From positions 124,001 to 188,000 of the forward strand of contig CAJTLB010000004.1 of assembly GCA_910577045.1 (NCBI GenBank): 64,000 nt of DNA, written 5' to 3'. The DNA comes from an uncultured Lachnospiraceae bacterium (GTDB lineage: Bacteria > Bacillota > Clostridia > Lachnospirales > Lachnospiraceae). Both the position numbers and the translations under genes were made by a program. The notes below the pieces were generated by a model that was not told the origin of the DNA, made no database searches, and was given only the letters and a program-made list of their open reading frames with translations. Below are positions 8,222-16,225 of the stretch, piece after piece; position 1 is the first letter of the stretch, and the number at the start of each line of letters is the position of its first letter.

Positions 8222-9190
8222 TTAAGCTGTCTGCATTTTATCACTATATAAAGGGTTCCCTTGTGCATCAAAAACTTCTGTCACCTTACCTGCCTGCTTG
8301 GTATCCCCTAGTACTACATACCGTTCAAAAGCACGTTCCTGGACTAATTTACGTAATAATGGCTTTGCCCGTATATCATCTATGGAACTGCCATGCACTG
8401 TCGCTATTAATTTACACCCACAATTCCGAACATATTCAATTGCTTCCATATCCTGCCTTCCACCAATTTCATCTACTGCAATTACTTCTGGCGCCATAGT
8501 ACGGATTAGCATTATCATTCCATTGGCTTTTGGGCAGCAGTCTAATACATCTGTACGGATTCCCAGATCATTCTGTGGAGTCCCCATATAACAAGCCCCG
8601 ATTTCTGAACGCTCGTCTACTACGCCCACTGTCACTCCTCTATGGGTACTGCCCCCATCTGAAAGCTGGCGGATTAAATCCCTTAATAGTGTTGTTTTTC
8701 CACACCGCGGCGGAGATATAATCAGCGTATGCCGCACTTCCATGCCATCTGTTACAAAAGGCAGCAAAATATCTGCACAACCCTTAATCTGGTGGGACAA
8801 GCGAATATTAATAAATGATATGTATTTCATACTTTTTACCCCGTCCTTTTCCATAATTACCTTCCCTGCCATCCCAACCCGGTGCCCTCCTTGGACAGTA
8901 ATAAACCCTTGCCGTATTTCCTCTTCATACGCATAAAGAGAATAATTACTAATATATTCTACTGTTTCTTTAATATCTGGCTTAGAGACAATATAAGCAT
9001 TTTCCTTTTCTTTTTGGATAGCCCCATCTCGGTCAATATAATACTCCCTATTCCCATAGCGTATTAATAAAGGCGCCTGCACCCTAAGACGTATCTCTTG
9101 GAGCTTGTCATACTCTACAATGCCCTTTTCTAACAGCCTCCTAATTGGTGCTGCAAATATTTTAAACAATTCTTCTTCCTTTTGTTCCAT
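8222..9190 (-). CDS. spoIIIAA: Stage III sporulation protein AA, secretion-type ATPase (SpoIIIAA)
   Basis: Cytosolic ATPase of the SpoIIIA apparatus, related to type II/IV secretion ATPases. It has a Walker A motif (SPPRCGKTTLL, about residues 163-173), the conserved VVDERSEIGACYMG block, and a Walker B motif (EVIAVDEIGG, about 239-248) followed by a sensor segment LIATVHGSSIDDI. The start ATG 9190 is preferred over ATG 9202 because a GGAG box sits 6 nt upstream of it. First gene of the operon. Confidence 0.92.
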   Translation of the reverse strand: MEQKEEELFKIFAAPIRRLLEKGIVEYDKLQEIRLRVQAPLLIRYGNREYYIDRDGAIQKEKENAYIVSKPDIKETVEYISNYSLYAYEEEIRQGFITVQGGHRVGMAGKVIMEKDGVKSMKYISFINIRLSHQIKGCADILLPFVTDGMEVRHTLIISPPRCGKTTLLRDLIRQLSDGGSTHRGVTVGVVDERSEIGACYMGTPQNDLGIRTDVLDCCPKANGMIMLIRTMAPEVIAVDEIGGRQDMEAIEYVRNCGCKLIATVHGSSIDDIRAKPLLRKLVQERAFERYVVLGDTKQAGKVTEVFDAQGNPLYSDKMQTA

Positions 9191-9260
9191 GCCACTCTCC
9201 ATTTCTATTTATTTCTAAAACATCTAAACCAAACTCTTTTCTAAAACGCAAGATTCTTTT

Positions 9261-9272
9261 CTACAGTATATG
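9261..9272 (-). promoter_or_regulatory. Possible sigma-E-type -10 element of the spoIIIA operon
   Basis: About 70 nt upstream of spoIIIAA the minus strand reads CATATACTGTAG, resembling the CATA-containing -10 boxes of mother-cell sigma-E promoters. A matching -35 is not clear. spoIIIA operons are under sigma-E in Bacillus and Clostridium, so the placement is sensible but the site is only suggestive. Confidence 0.3.
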
Positions 9273-9300
9273 GATAAGACATGCCTGTTAGAACAAAAAA

Positions 9301-9343
9301 GTTGGGCTGTTAAGAAATGATTCTATTTCCTAACAGCCCTAAC
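9301..9343 (-). terminator. Intrinsic terminator of the SUKH gene
   Basis: A long hairpin (arms about 9301-9318 and 9325-9343, one mismatch) lies 4 nt past the SUKH-gene stop. On the minus strand it is followed by TTTTTTG, a typical U-tract. It insulates the spoIIIA operon from upstream transcription. Confidence 0.88.
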
Positions 9344-9346
9344 CTG

Positions 9347-10024
9347 CTATTTCCATTTATCTTCCCAATAAGAAGAACAAAAATCATAATTATTTAACCG
9401 TTCATAACTTACCTTTACTTGGTTTTCTTCCTCAAATTCTGCTTCTAACGACCCGCCAAAATACCACTCTAAAAGCGTTTCTAAATTTGGAGCCGCCGGG
9501 CTTCCATGAAGCCATCCTTCCTCGTCTATCTCATAATAATCCTTCCAGTCAAATTCCTCGTGGTCAAACCATACTAAAGTCCAAGTATCTTCTTTTTCTT
9601 TATCTACTAATGCTTCATCCTTCGCTAAATCTATACAAAGCGGACCCCATCCAGCACCCCAGTCACCAATTAAAATTAACTTCTTACAATTTTCAGCCTT
9701 TATATTACAAAGCTCTTCTGAATCCTCTTGAAATATCTTTATTCTTTCACTTAATTTATCCATACTAGAAATATTATATAACAGTAGCCATAATGGGCTT
9801 ATTTCATCTACATGTTCCGCAATCCCACAAATCTCAAAGTCTTCACAAGGCAACTGGTATGCCATTAAAAATGCCTTAAAAAAAGATGGCAATATTACTT
9901 CATGCTCTTTTTCAAATTTTTCAATTTCCTCCAAGGTAATAGAAGAAGGGATTAATTCCTTTATCCAGCCCCTCTCTGCACATTGGCGGAATAACTTTTC
10001 TACTACTTCCTTTTCTTTTTCCAA
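9347..10024 (-). CDS. SMI1/KNR4 (SUKH) family protein
   Basis: A 225-residue SUKH-superfamily protein. The signature runs from ITLEEIEKFEKEHEVILPSFFKAFLMAYQLP to LILIGDWGAGWGPLCIDLAKDEALVDKEKEDTWTLVWFDHEEFDW. Bacterial SUKH proteins are often immunity proteins against polymorphic toxins, but no toxin gene is visible here. Orphan immunity genes are common in accessory clusters. The start is TTG 10024 behind a GGGAGG site. It is followed by a strong terminator and preceded by a 66-residue hypothetical on the same strand. Confidence 0.8.
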   Translation of the reverse strand: MEKEKEVVEKLFRQCAERGWIKELIPSSITLEEIEKFEKEHEVILPSFFKAFLMAYQLPCEDFEICGIAEHVDEISPLWLLLYNISSMDKLSERIKIFQEDSEELCNIKAENCKKLILIGDWGAGWGPLCIDLAKDEALVDKEKEDTWTLVWFDHEEFDWKDYYEIDEEGWLHGSPAAPNLETLLEWYFGGSLEAEFEEENQVKVSYERLNNYDFCSSYWEDKWK

Positions 10025-10053
10025 AATTCCTTCGCCTCCCTTTATTAATATCC

Positions 10054-10254
10054 CTAATATTCCAAGTCTACTTCTGCAAATAATTTATCAAACATACCTT
10101 CTTTTGTACGCCACTTATATTGCACATTATCTGAAAATACATAACAAGCACTATTCATTAATTGTTCTCTAACCGTAGCTACAAAATTTACAATAACAGT
10201 AGAATGTTCTGGTCTTGCCCCTTCCATATCCAATATCTGTAAATCCAATTCCAT
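10054..10254 (-). CDS. Small hypothetical protein next to SUKH gene
   Basis: A 66-residue protein (MELDLQILDMEG...AEVDLEY) that I do not recognise. It is acidic and has no membrane segment or cysteine pattern. It begins with ATG after an AGGGGG site and ends 29 nt before the SUKH start, so the two are probably one operon. Its leader contains a duplicated 21-bp segment. Confidence 0.55.
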   Translation of the reverse strand: MELDLQILDMEGARPEHSTVIVNFVATVREQLMNSACYVFSDNVQYKWRTKEGMFDKLFAEVDLEY

Positions 10255-10259
10255 CCTGT

Positions 10260-10301
10260 TTCCCCCTTATTTATTCTCCATTCCCCCTTATTTATTCTCC
10301 A
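10260..10301. repeat. Perfect 21-bp direct duplication upstream of the 66-residue gene
   Basis: Two identical adjacent 21-bp units (10260-10280 and 10281-10301). Read on the minus strand, each contains ATGGAGAATAAATAA, a four-codon mini-ORF (Met-Glu-Asn-Lys-stop), and an AGGGGG ribosome-binding-like box. The downstream copy of this box serves the 66-residue gene. From 10302 to 10498 no gene or clear site was found; the DNA is AT-rich. Confidence 0.75.
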
Positions 10302-10498
10302 TTATACTAAATCTTTAAATTTTTTCAAGCTTTTACTATTATCAAATAATAACTCTATCCCAAGCCAATCTTCATGTATTAATTTCTAATTTTATTGAAA
10401 CAACTCAATAATTTAAACTTTTATATATTTTATTATGCTAATTATTACATACTAAAGAAATTTCTCTCATTCCTACTTCTCTCATTCCTACATGATAT

Positions 10499-10837
10499 TT
10501 AGGAGAAATCTTTATACTTTTCACCCCATATACATAATTGATCTAATATTTCCATAAGAGATTGTCCTTTTGAAGATAAACTATATTCTACTTTTGGAGG
10601 AATTTGAAGGTATTCATTACGGATAACAAGGCTATCTTTTTCCAATTCCTTTAAAGAATTACTAAGCGTTTTATGTGAAATTGATTTTATATAGCGTTTC
10701 AATTCGTTATATCGAACAACTTTAAACTCCATCAGACAATACAAGATTACCATTTTGTATTTTCCACTAATCAGTGATAAAGTATAACTGAATCCAGTAT
10801 CCTCAAAATTAGATTTGTCAATATAATCTTTAATCAT
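10499..10837 (-). CDS. HxlR-family winged-helix transcriptional regulator
   Basis: A 112-residue HxlR/MarR-like regulator with the family pattern: TLSLISGKYKMVILYCLMEFKVVRYNELKRYIKSISHKTLSNSLKELEKDSLVIRNEYLQIPPKVEYSLSSKGQSL. These proteins are dimeric DNA-binding repressors or activators that sense reactive electrophiles or redox state. No N-terminal cysteine (the sensor in many HxlR proteins) is visible, so its signal is unclear. It is divergent from a flavoprotein gene, a common pairing, with a perfect palindrome between them. Confidence 0.88.
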   Translation of the reverse strand: MIKDYIDKSNFEDTGFSYTLSLISGKYKMVILYCLMEFKVVRYNELKRYIKSISHKTLSNSLKELEKDSLVIRNEYLQIPPKVEYSLSSKGQSLMEILDQLCIWGEKYKDFS

Positions 10838-10859
10838 ATATACTTACACTCTCCTTTAG

Positions 10860-10872
10860 GTTAGTATCTAAC
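10860..10872. promoter_or_regulatory. Palindromic operator between HxlR and flavoprotein genes
   Basis: GTTAGTATCTAAC is a perfect inverted repeat (5-bp arms, 3-nt centre), extendable to AAGTTAG-like flanks. It is centred 29 nt upstream of the HxlR start codon and about 40 nt upstream of the flavoprotein -10, the right place for an HxlR-type binding site. Function is inferred from position and symmetry. Confidence 0.5.
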
Positions 10873-10906
10873 TTAAATGTGCGTACTTTATTTTATTTGT
10901 ATGTAC

Positions 10907-10915
10907 TGCTATAAT
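10907..10915 (+). promoter_or_regulatory. Extended -10 promoter of the flavoprotein gene
   Basis: TGCTATAAT is an ideal extended -10 (TGnTATAAT). It lies 30 nt upstream of the ATG at 10946 and is followed by a GGAGGT ribosome binding site. Confidence 0.6.
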
Positions 10916-10945
10916 TATAGCATAATCTTTGGAGGTATACAGTAT

Positions 10946-11503
10946 ATGAGCAAAAAAATTTGTATCTTGAACGGAAGCCCCCGTAGTAATGGGAACACAA
11001 AAGAACTAATTAAAAGTTTTACGAAAGGATCACAAGCAGCTGGGCATGAAGTAATTTGCTTTGATTTGCAAAAAATGAATATCCACGGCTGTTTAGGCTG
11101 TTGTAATGGCGGAAAAGATGAAAAATGTCCTTGTGTCCAAAAAGATGATATGTCAAAAATCTATCCTGTATATATGCAAGCCGATATTGTGGTACTGGCC
11201 TCCCCTATGTATTACTGGGGAATCAGTGGGCAATTAAAATGTGCTTTTGACCGCCTGTTTGCTGTAGCAGAAATGACACCCAACTATGACAATCCCAAAA
11301 AGGATTGCATTTTACTTATGGCGGCCGAAGGCGACACTGAAAGCAATTTTGCCCCTGTCAGGGCTTTTTATGAGGGCTTAACCTCTCACTTAGGCTGGAA
11401 AAATATAGGCATTATATATGCAGGAGGAAACATGGACACAGGAGCGATTTTAAGTAAAGCATGGCAGCTTAATGAAGCGGAAGAATTAGGAAAATCTATT
11501 TAA
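10946..11503 (+). CDS. NADPH-dependent FMN reductase / flavodoxin-family oxidoreductase
   Basis: A 185-residue flavodoxin-fold protein with the FMN phosphate-binding loop GSPRSNGNT (about 9-17), then the cysteine-containing GCLGCCNGGKDEKCPCVQKDDM block typical of clostridial iron-sulfur-flavoprotein-like NAD(P)H-dependent oxidoreductases, and ASPMYYWGISGQLKCAFDR. It probably reduces quinones, nitro-compounds or metals. The ATG at 10946 is chosen over upstream in-frame codons because GGAGGT lies 9 nt before it. It is divergent from, and probably controlled by, the HxlR regulator. Confidence 0.87.
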   Translation: MSKKICILNGSPRSNGNTKELIKSFTKGSQAAGHEVICFDLQKMNIHGCLGCCNGGKDEKCPCVQKDDMSKIYPVYMQADIVVLASPMYYWGISGQLKCAFDRLFAVAEMTPNYDNPKKDCILLMAAEGDTESNFAPVRAFYEGLTSHLGWKNIGIIYAGGNMDTGAILSKAWQLNEAEELGKSI

Positions 11504-11560
11504 CAGTGTAATGTTTTCATAAGTCGACAGCTCATCTAATTTTGATGATAGATAGCCATG

Positions 11561-11588
11561 GGGGTGACAGTCCAAATGCTATCACCCC
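11561..11588 (+). terminator. Terminator-like hairpin after the flavoprotein gene
   Basis: GGGGTGA at 11561-11567 pairs with TCACCCC at 11582-11588, and pairing extends inward with one mismatch. It is followed by CTTTAAAAT, a weak U-tract. Confidence 0.6.
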
Positions 11589-11648
11589 TTTAAAATATAA
11601 AAACCACCATTTTCCACCAATCATATACATAATTCATTTTTGAATATT

Positions 11649-12770
11649 CTATTCTAAAAGTTGCTCTTTCACTTCTTCATCTACAAAATACGCCCGATAA
11701 TATGCCAAAAGCAAGTCTACCATCCTCCCATAGCTTTGTACGCCATCTACTTGGTGGTTTGCCTTTAAATATACATCATTCATTGCAGTAGAAACTTCAC
11801 TAACCGTAGTCTCTTTAAACTGTTTCCAATATTCCGAATTTTGTTTTAAATCTCTTACCACCCCTTCACTATAAGTCTCCCATAGCCTTCCGTATGCATC
11901 CATATCCACATCTGACAATTGGTTCCCTGCATGGATTAAAGCTAACAATGTACCACTATATTGAAATTCCACTGAATCAGAATGAATACAAGCTAGGTAC
12001 CCAATAAAATTAGCCTCATCTTCCCTCATAAACCCAAAGAAATGCGCCAGCTCATGGCACATAGTAGAAGGAATGGAATAATCTGCCACATCTATATTTA
12101 CATTTGTTTCCATTGTCATAGGGCAATATATCCCTACTAAATCGGTATAAGACATAAAATGAGAAAAAAAGATCGGTTTTGTATTTGCGGTCCGATAATC
12201 AAATACAGGATACTCCTTATTTAATTCTTGATATGCAGCCCGTGCTGTCTTAGACATCTCTACAATAGAAGCATCTAAAAGCTGCATAGCACCATCTATA
12301 TCTTCATTTGTAAGCTGTGCCCGCAACCTATTTGCATCCTCAGAAAGTTTCAGGCAAAGTTTTAATAATTCCTCTCTCCCATAATTCTTAATGGTAAGCC
12401 CACTTACCTTAGCAATCGAATAGCGGTTATAATTTACATTACAAACACAAGTTAGCCAGAAAAATACAATACTTACTGCCCATAATGCCATTATTATGTA
12501 TGTTTTCCACTTTTTTCTATGGGTTATTACCCATATCACCAAAAATACTGCTAATGCCGGGGATAAAACAATACCAAGTTCCATTAAAGAAAATGGGACC
12601 CATTGTGTAATACTACTCCAAATAATAGCATAGTACTTATAAATTCCCCTTGCAAAAATATGCTCTGCAATCTCTGGCTTCCTTAAAGTAAGTTCCAAAA
12701 TCCCAACAGAAGCAAGGCACAATAGCAATGGCACCATTATCTTCCATGTTTTCTTCCATATTTTCCTCAT
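11649..12770 (-). CDS. DUF3810 membrane protein with zinc-peptidase-like HELAH motif
   Basis: A 373-residue DUF3810-family protein. Three N-terminal membrane segments (about 11-29, 64-83 and 91-110) precede an extracytoplasmic domain holding HELAHFFGFMREDEANFIGY (about 239-258), an HExxH zinc-protease motif with a downstream glutamate in the right place for a metal ligand. No substrate is known for this family. It is divergent from the ABC-2 exporter genes. Confidence 0.82.
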   Translation of the reverse strand: MRKIWKKTWKIMVPLLLCLASVGILELTLRKPEIAEHIFARGIYKYYAIIWSSITQWVPFSLMELGIVLSPALAVFLVIWVITHRKKWKTYIIMALWAVSIVFFWLTCVCNVNYNRYSIAKVSGLTIKNYGREELLKLCLKLSEDANRLRAQLTNEDIDGAMQLLDASIVEMSKTARAAYQELNKEYPVFDYRTANTKPIFFSHFMSYTDLVGIYCPMTMETNVNIDVADYSIPSTMCHELAHFFGFMREDEANFIGYLACIHSDSVEFQYSGTLLALIHAGNQLSDVDMDAYGRLWETYSEGVVRDLKQNSEYWKQFKETTVSEVSTAMNDVYLKANHQVDGVQSYGRMVDLLLAYYRAYFVDEEVKEQLLE

Positions 12771-12866
12771 CTGTTTCTCACGCTTCCTAATTGTATTACT
12801 AACTATTATACCTAATCCCCCTATAAAATTCTATAGTAACTTTCCGGATGAGATAACTTTCCAGTC

Positions 12867-12895
12867 TTGTCCTTTTCTTCTCTATATGTTACACT
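12867..12895 (+). promoter_or_regulatory. Sigma-A promoter of the ABC-2 exporter operon
   Basis: TTGTCC at 12867-12872 and TACACT at 12890-12895 are separated by exactly 17 nt. They sit 41 nt upstream of the first ATG of the exporter operon. Confidence 0.5.
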
Positions 12896-12935
12896 TACCT
12901 CAGTTTACAATATATCAAAGAATCGTGAGGCTTAT

Positions 12936-13631
12936 ATGGAACCAATCCCTACTTATATTATAGAAGTATCTAATCTTTCAAAATCTTATGGGAAGAAAAA
13001 AGTACTATCTTCTATTTCCCTTCAAGCATGCCAAGGAGAATGTATTGGAATCCTAGGCGCAAATGGCTGTGGCAAATCCACTCTTTTAGCAATCCTATCT
13101 GGCTGCTTAAAAGCTGATACTGGCACTATTTCTTATCTTGGCAAAAAAATAGAAAAAAAACAGGACTTCCATTTATCTGTTGGATACGTCCCACAAGAAA
13201 ACCCATTATTCCTATCCTTAACGGTACTGGACAACCTACGCTACTTCTATGCCGATTCTGTGGTTCCATTAAAAGAAGATTTAGAAAACGGAATCCCCCA
13301 TATATTTGGCTTAACTTCTTGTAAAAAAACCAAAGTAAAACATCTATCTGGCGGAATGAAAAGACGGCTTGCAATTGCCTGTGCCCTAGCCTGCCATCCA
13401 CCTATCTTAATCCTAGATGAACCAGGTGCCTCCCTAGATTTTGTATGTAAAGAAGATATTAAAAACTATCTTTCTTTCTATAGAAAACATGGAGGCACTG
13501 TAATCCTTACCAGCCATGAACAATCGGAAATAGAACTATGCAGCCATTTATTTTTACTAGAAAACGGCTCCTTATCCCCTCTTGATGCCAATACCATAAC
13601 ACCTGCTATTTTAACAGAAAGGATGCGATAA
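12936..13631 (+). CDS. ABC transporter ATP-binding protein (ABC-2 type exporter)
   Basis: A 231-residue ATPase with Walker A GANGCGKSTLL, Q-loop VGYVPQENPLF, signature LSGGMKRRLAIACALA, Walker B PILILDEPGASLD and switch histidine ILTSHEQSE. ATG 12936 is preferred to the ATG at 12867 because GTGAGG lies 5 nt before it and the protein then starts at the usual MEPIPTYIIEVSNLSKSYG. It energises the two following permeases. Substrate unknown; candidates include peptides, lipids and antimicrobials. Confidence 0.9.
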   Translation: MEPIPTYIIEVSNLSKSYGKKKVLSSISLQACQGECIGILGANGCGKSTLLAILSGCLKADTGTISYLGKKIEKKQDFHLSVGYVPQENPLFLSLTVLDNLRYFYADSVVPLKEDLENGIPHIFGLTSCKKTKVKHLSGGMKRRLAIACALACHPPILILDEPGASLDFVCKEDIKNYLSFYRKHGGTVILTSHEQSEIELCSHLFLLENGSLSPLDANTITPAILTERMR

Positions 13632-13636
13632 TTACA

Positions 13637-14815
13637 ATGAAAAAAACACCTTTCCTCTTTTTATGGCTACAATTTAAGTCTGCTTTCCTTTTATTCCCCA
13701 AGTTATTTTTTACTTTATTTGCATCCCTTTTCCTTGCTGGCGGCATCTATTTTGCAGGCACCGAAATCCTAAAAAAACCTGACTCCATAAAACTGCCTAT
13801 TGCCCTAGTCCTGCCTGAACATGATACCTATGCCCAAATGGCATTTACTTTTCTCGAACATAGTGTAAAAGATATATGCTCCTTTACCCAAACAGATAAA
13901 GAACATGCTATTTCTTTATTAAAATCAAAAAATGTTTATGCCATTATCTTAGTCCCAGATAATTTTATAGAACATATTTTAAATGGTACAAATTCTGCTG
14001 CCACATTACTATTGCCAAAGGAAAATTCCCTAGAATCCATCTTATTTTGTACCCTTGCCAATGCTGGCGTCTCCTATTTAAGTACTGCGCAAGCTGGAAT
14101 CTATGCAGCAGAAGACACTCTTATTTCCTATGAAAAATGGGAATCCCTTGCCAAAGTACAAGAAGAATTAAATAAACGCTATCTTTCTTACCCCCTAAAC
14201 CGCAATAAAGTTTTCCAAACAAAAACAATTTCAGCCACAGGCTCCCTATCCCTTGCTAACTACTATATTTGTTCTGGTGTTGTCCTTTTATCCTTACTAA
14301 CAGGAATTAGCCAATACCACTATTTCCGTGCGGAATCAAAAGAACTTCTGCTATTGCTAAACCGGCAAGGCCTTTCTTTCTTCTTCCTGTTATTATCTAA
14401 ATTACTTGCCATTACAGGAATTTATGTTTTACTCTTCTTTCCTATATTAGTATTTGCCAAACTATTGCCTATTGCTTCCTTAGGCGGATTTTTCATTTAT
14501 ACTTTTACTATACAATCCTTTTTATTACTTCTTTCCGCCATTTGCCCCCAGCCAGGAAATTACAGTACATTAAGTGCATTTTTATCTATTTTATTCCTTT
14601 TTTTATCAGGCGCATTTATCCCTTCGGTCTTTTTGCCAGAACCACTTAGGCAGCTTGGGCACTTCCTGCCATCTGCCCTTTTTATAAAACTATTCCAAGA
14701 ATTACTAACTCATACCTTTTCCCTTCTTTCCGCATTACAGGGAATATTAATAGGGATACTTTTCCTATTATTATCCACATTCCTATACAAAAACCAAAAA
14801 GGAGCCTTACTATGA
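13637..14815 (+). CDS. ABC-2 type permease, first subunit
   Basis: A 392-residue membrane protein: an N-terminal helix (about 12-40), a large extracytoplasmic loop, then five hydrophobic segments (for example YYICSGVVLLSLLTGISQYHYF, LLSKLLAITGIYVLLFFPILVF and LSAFLSILFLFLSGAFIPSVFL). This is the ABC2_membrane_3 layout (linearmycin/bacitracin-type exporters). It begins 6 nt after the ATPase stop and overlaps the next permease by 4 nt. Confidence 0.85.
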   Translation: MKKTPFLFLWLQFKSAFLLFPKLFFTLFASLFLAGGIYFAGTEILKKPDSIKLPIALVLPEHDTYAQMAFTFLEHSVKDICSFTQTDKEHAISLLKSKNVYAIILVPDNFIEHILNGTNSAATLLLPKENSLESILFCTLANAGVSYLSTAQAGIYAAEDTLISYEKWESLAKVQEELNKRYLSYPLNRNKVFQTKTISATGSLSLANYYICSGVVLLSLLTGISQYHYFRAESKELLLLLNRQGLSFFFLLLSKLLAITGIYVLLFFPILVFAKLLPIASLGGFFIYTFTIQSFLLLLSAICPQPGNYSTLSAFLSILFLFLSGAFIPSVFLPEPLRQLGHFLPSALFIKLFQELLTHTFSLLSALQGILIGILFLLLSTFLYKNQKGALL

Positions 14816-15867
14816 CGCGATTCTTTTTACTATGTAAAAGACAATTACTACAGCCTTCCTTTCTTCTTTTCTGTTTCCTTCTTCCTGTTATCAGCCTTAT
14901 TGCTGCTTATCTAAGCCAAGCTCCCAGCCCTTCCTTAAGTATTGGACTATACAAAGAAAAAGAAACAGGTACTGCCTTAACTTCATCAGATGCAGCATTG
15001 ATAGACAATATTTTTTCTACACTTTCCAAAACCAATACAAACGGCAGCTACACCTTTCAAATCTATTCTGACAAAAACACGATGTTAAACCAAGTAGCGA
15101 GTAACCAAATTGATTGTGCTTATATCTTTCCATCTGATTTACACGCCAAACTACTGAAAAACAATTACAAAAATTGCATTACCTGTTACCGTTCCCCCTC
15201 TACCCTAATGGCAGAATTATCAAGAGAAACTATATTCGCTGTGCTATTTTATGAAATTGGAAACGATATTGCCCTAGACTATATGAAAGAAGCTGGCATT
15301 TTTTCTTCTGCCCAGCAGAAAGCTTTACAAGACTTCTCTGTTCTTTATGAAAATTATAAAACAAGTAACAAAGTATTTTCCATAGACTATCAATACCTAA
15401 ATACATTATCCGCTAACAGCCCTACAAAAACTCCCCCATCTACAATTACCATGCCAGTACGAGGTTTTATCGCTATCCTTTTATTTATTAGCGGATTATC
15501 TGGCGGCATTACAAGCTTATCTGATAAAAAAAACAAACTCCCTGTATCCAATATCGCCACTATACTAATCCCTCTTATATTTATGGCACTTTCTTCCTTC
15601 CTAAGCCTACTTTTAACAGGAGAAATAAAAAATTGGGGGAAAGAATTAGTTATATTAGGAATTTATGGGCTTCTTATTTTGCTTTTTATACAATTTCTTC
15701 TTTTTTTTATTAAAAAGCCAGAAATCCTTGCTGCCAGTATTCCATTTTTTACCTTTGGAAGCCTAATTTTCTGCCCTATCCTTGTAAACCTTAGTACTGC
15801 AATACCATTTTTTAGAATAATGGAGAAATTTTTTATACCATATTATTACTTGGTTTTATGTATGTAA
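14812..15867 (+). CDS. ABC-2 type permease, second subunit
   Basis: A 351-residue paralogue-like partner: one N-terminal helix (about 15-35), a roughly 170-residue outside loop, then four to five C-terminal helices (GFIAILLFISGLSGGITSL, IATILIPLIFMALSSFLSLLL, LVILGIYGLLILLFIQFLLFFI, FGSLIFCPILVNLSTAI). It ends in FFRIMEKFFIPYYYLVLCM. The topology looks complete, so it is probably not truncated by the hairpin element that begins 4 nt past its stop. Confidence 0.82.
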   Translation: MTRFFLLCKRQLLQPSFLLFCFLLPVISLIAAYLSQAPSPSLSIGLYKEKETGTALTSSDAALIDNIFSTLSKTNTNGSYTFQIYSDKNTMLNQVASNQIDCAYIFPSDLHAKLLKNNYKNCITCYRSPSTLMAELSRETIFAVLFYEIGNDIALDYMKEAGIFSSAQQKALQDFSVLYENYKTSNKVFSIDYQYLNTLSANSPTKTPPSTITMPVRGFIAILLFISGLSGGITSLSDKKNKLPVSNIATILIPLIFMALSSFLSLLLTGEIKNWGKELVILGIYGLLILLFIQFLLFFIKKPEILAASIPFFTFGSLIFCPILVNLSTAIPFFRIMEKFFIPYYYLVLCM

Positions 15868-15870
15868 TTA

Positions 15871-16141
15871 GAATAAAAAGGGAACGCAAAGAGAGTGTCC
15901 TATTGGTTTTTGCTCCGGTTCCAGAAATAGCAGTTTCTAAGTGTTCTGTCTATGGTTTTCTATCTTTCCCGCAACCGGAGCCTATGCGGCATCCTGCCAC
16001 AGAGGCTCCTTGAACGGACATCCTGTCCGTTCATTGCTATATGCCTTACAGAACACTAAAAAACTGCATATTTCTTCCACAGTCGCAAAAACCAATAGGA
16101 CACTCTCTCTGCTGGTAGTTGGTGGTTCTGCTTTTTTATTC
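15871..16141 (+). repeat. Long-hairpin element, copy 1 (twin-hairpin core in nested inverted-repeat arms)
   Basis: Outermost GAATAAAAA-type ends (15871-15880 with 16131-16141) flank a perfect 24-bp inverted repeat (15890-15913 with 16085-16108). An inner, nearly perfect 27-bp stem (15923-15949 with 16048-16075) follows. The enclosed region carries a 69-nt core at 15970-16038. It holds hairpin I (15977-16009: GGAGCCT pairs AGGCTCC, inner GCGGC, loop ATCCT) and hairpin II (16011-16033: TGAACGGAC, loop ATCCT, GTCCGTTCA). The element occupies the 358-bp gap between the convergent permease and restriction genes. A second copy with a 62/69-identical core lies at 22.0-22.3 kb. No transposase is present. 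It could be a structured 3' RNA, a bidirectional terminator or a non-autonomous mobile hairpin. Confidence 0.85.
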
Positions 16142-16225
16142 GTATCAAACAAATTATGTAATTTTTTTGTGTTTTGGTTATGTTATTATATACTTTTATT
16201 GTAACTGTTTTTGGTTGTGTGATAT

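Noticed and set aside
14812..15867. Second exporter permease truncated by insertion of the hairpin element
   Set aside because: Its length, helix number and C-terminal FFRIMEKFFIPYYYL ending fit a complete protein; the element starts after the stop.
15941..16204. Open frame of 87 codons on the plus strand between the permease and R-M genes
   Set aside because: It runs through the hairpin element's core and arms, has no ribosome binding site, and its sequence is explained by the repeat structure.
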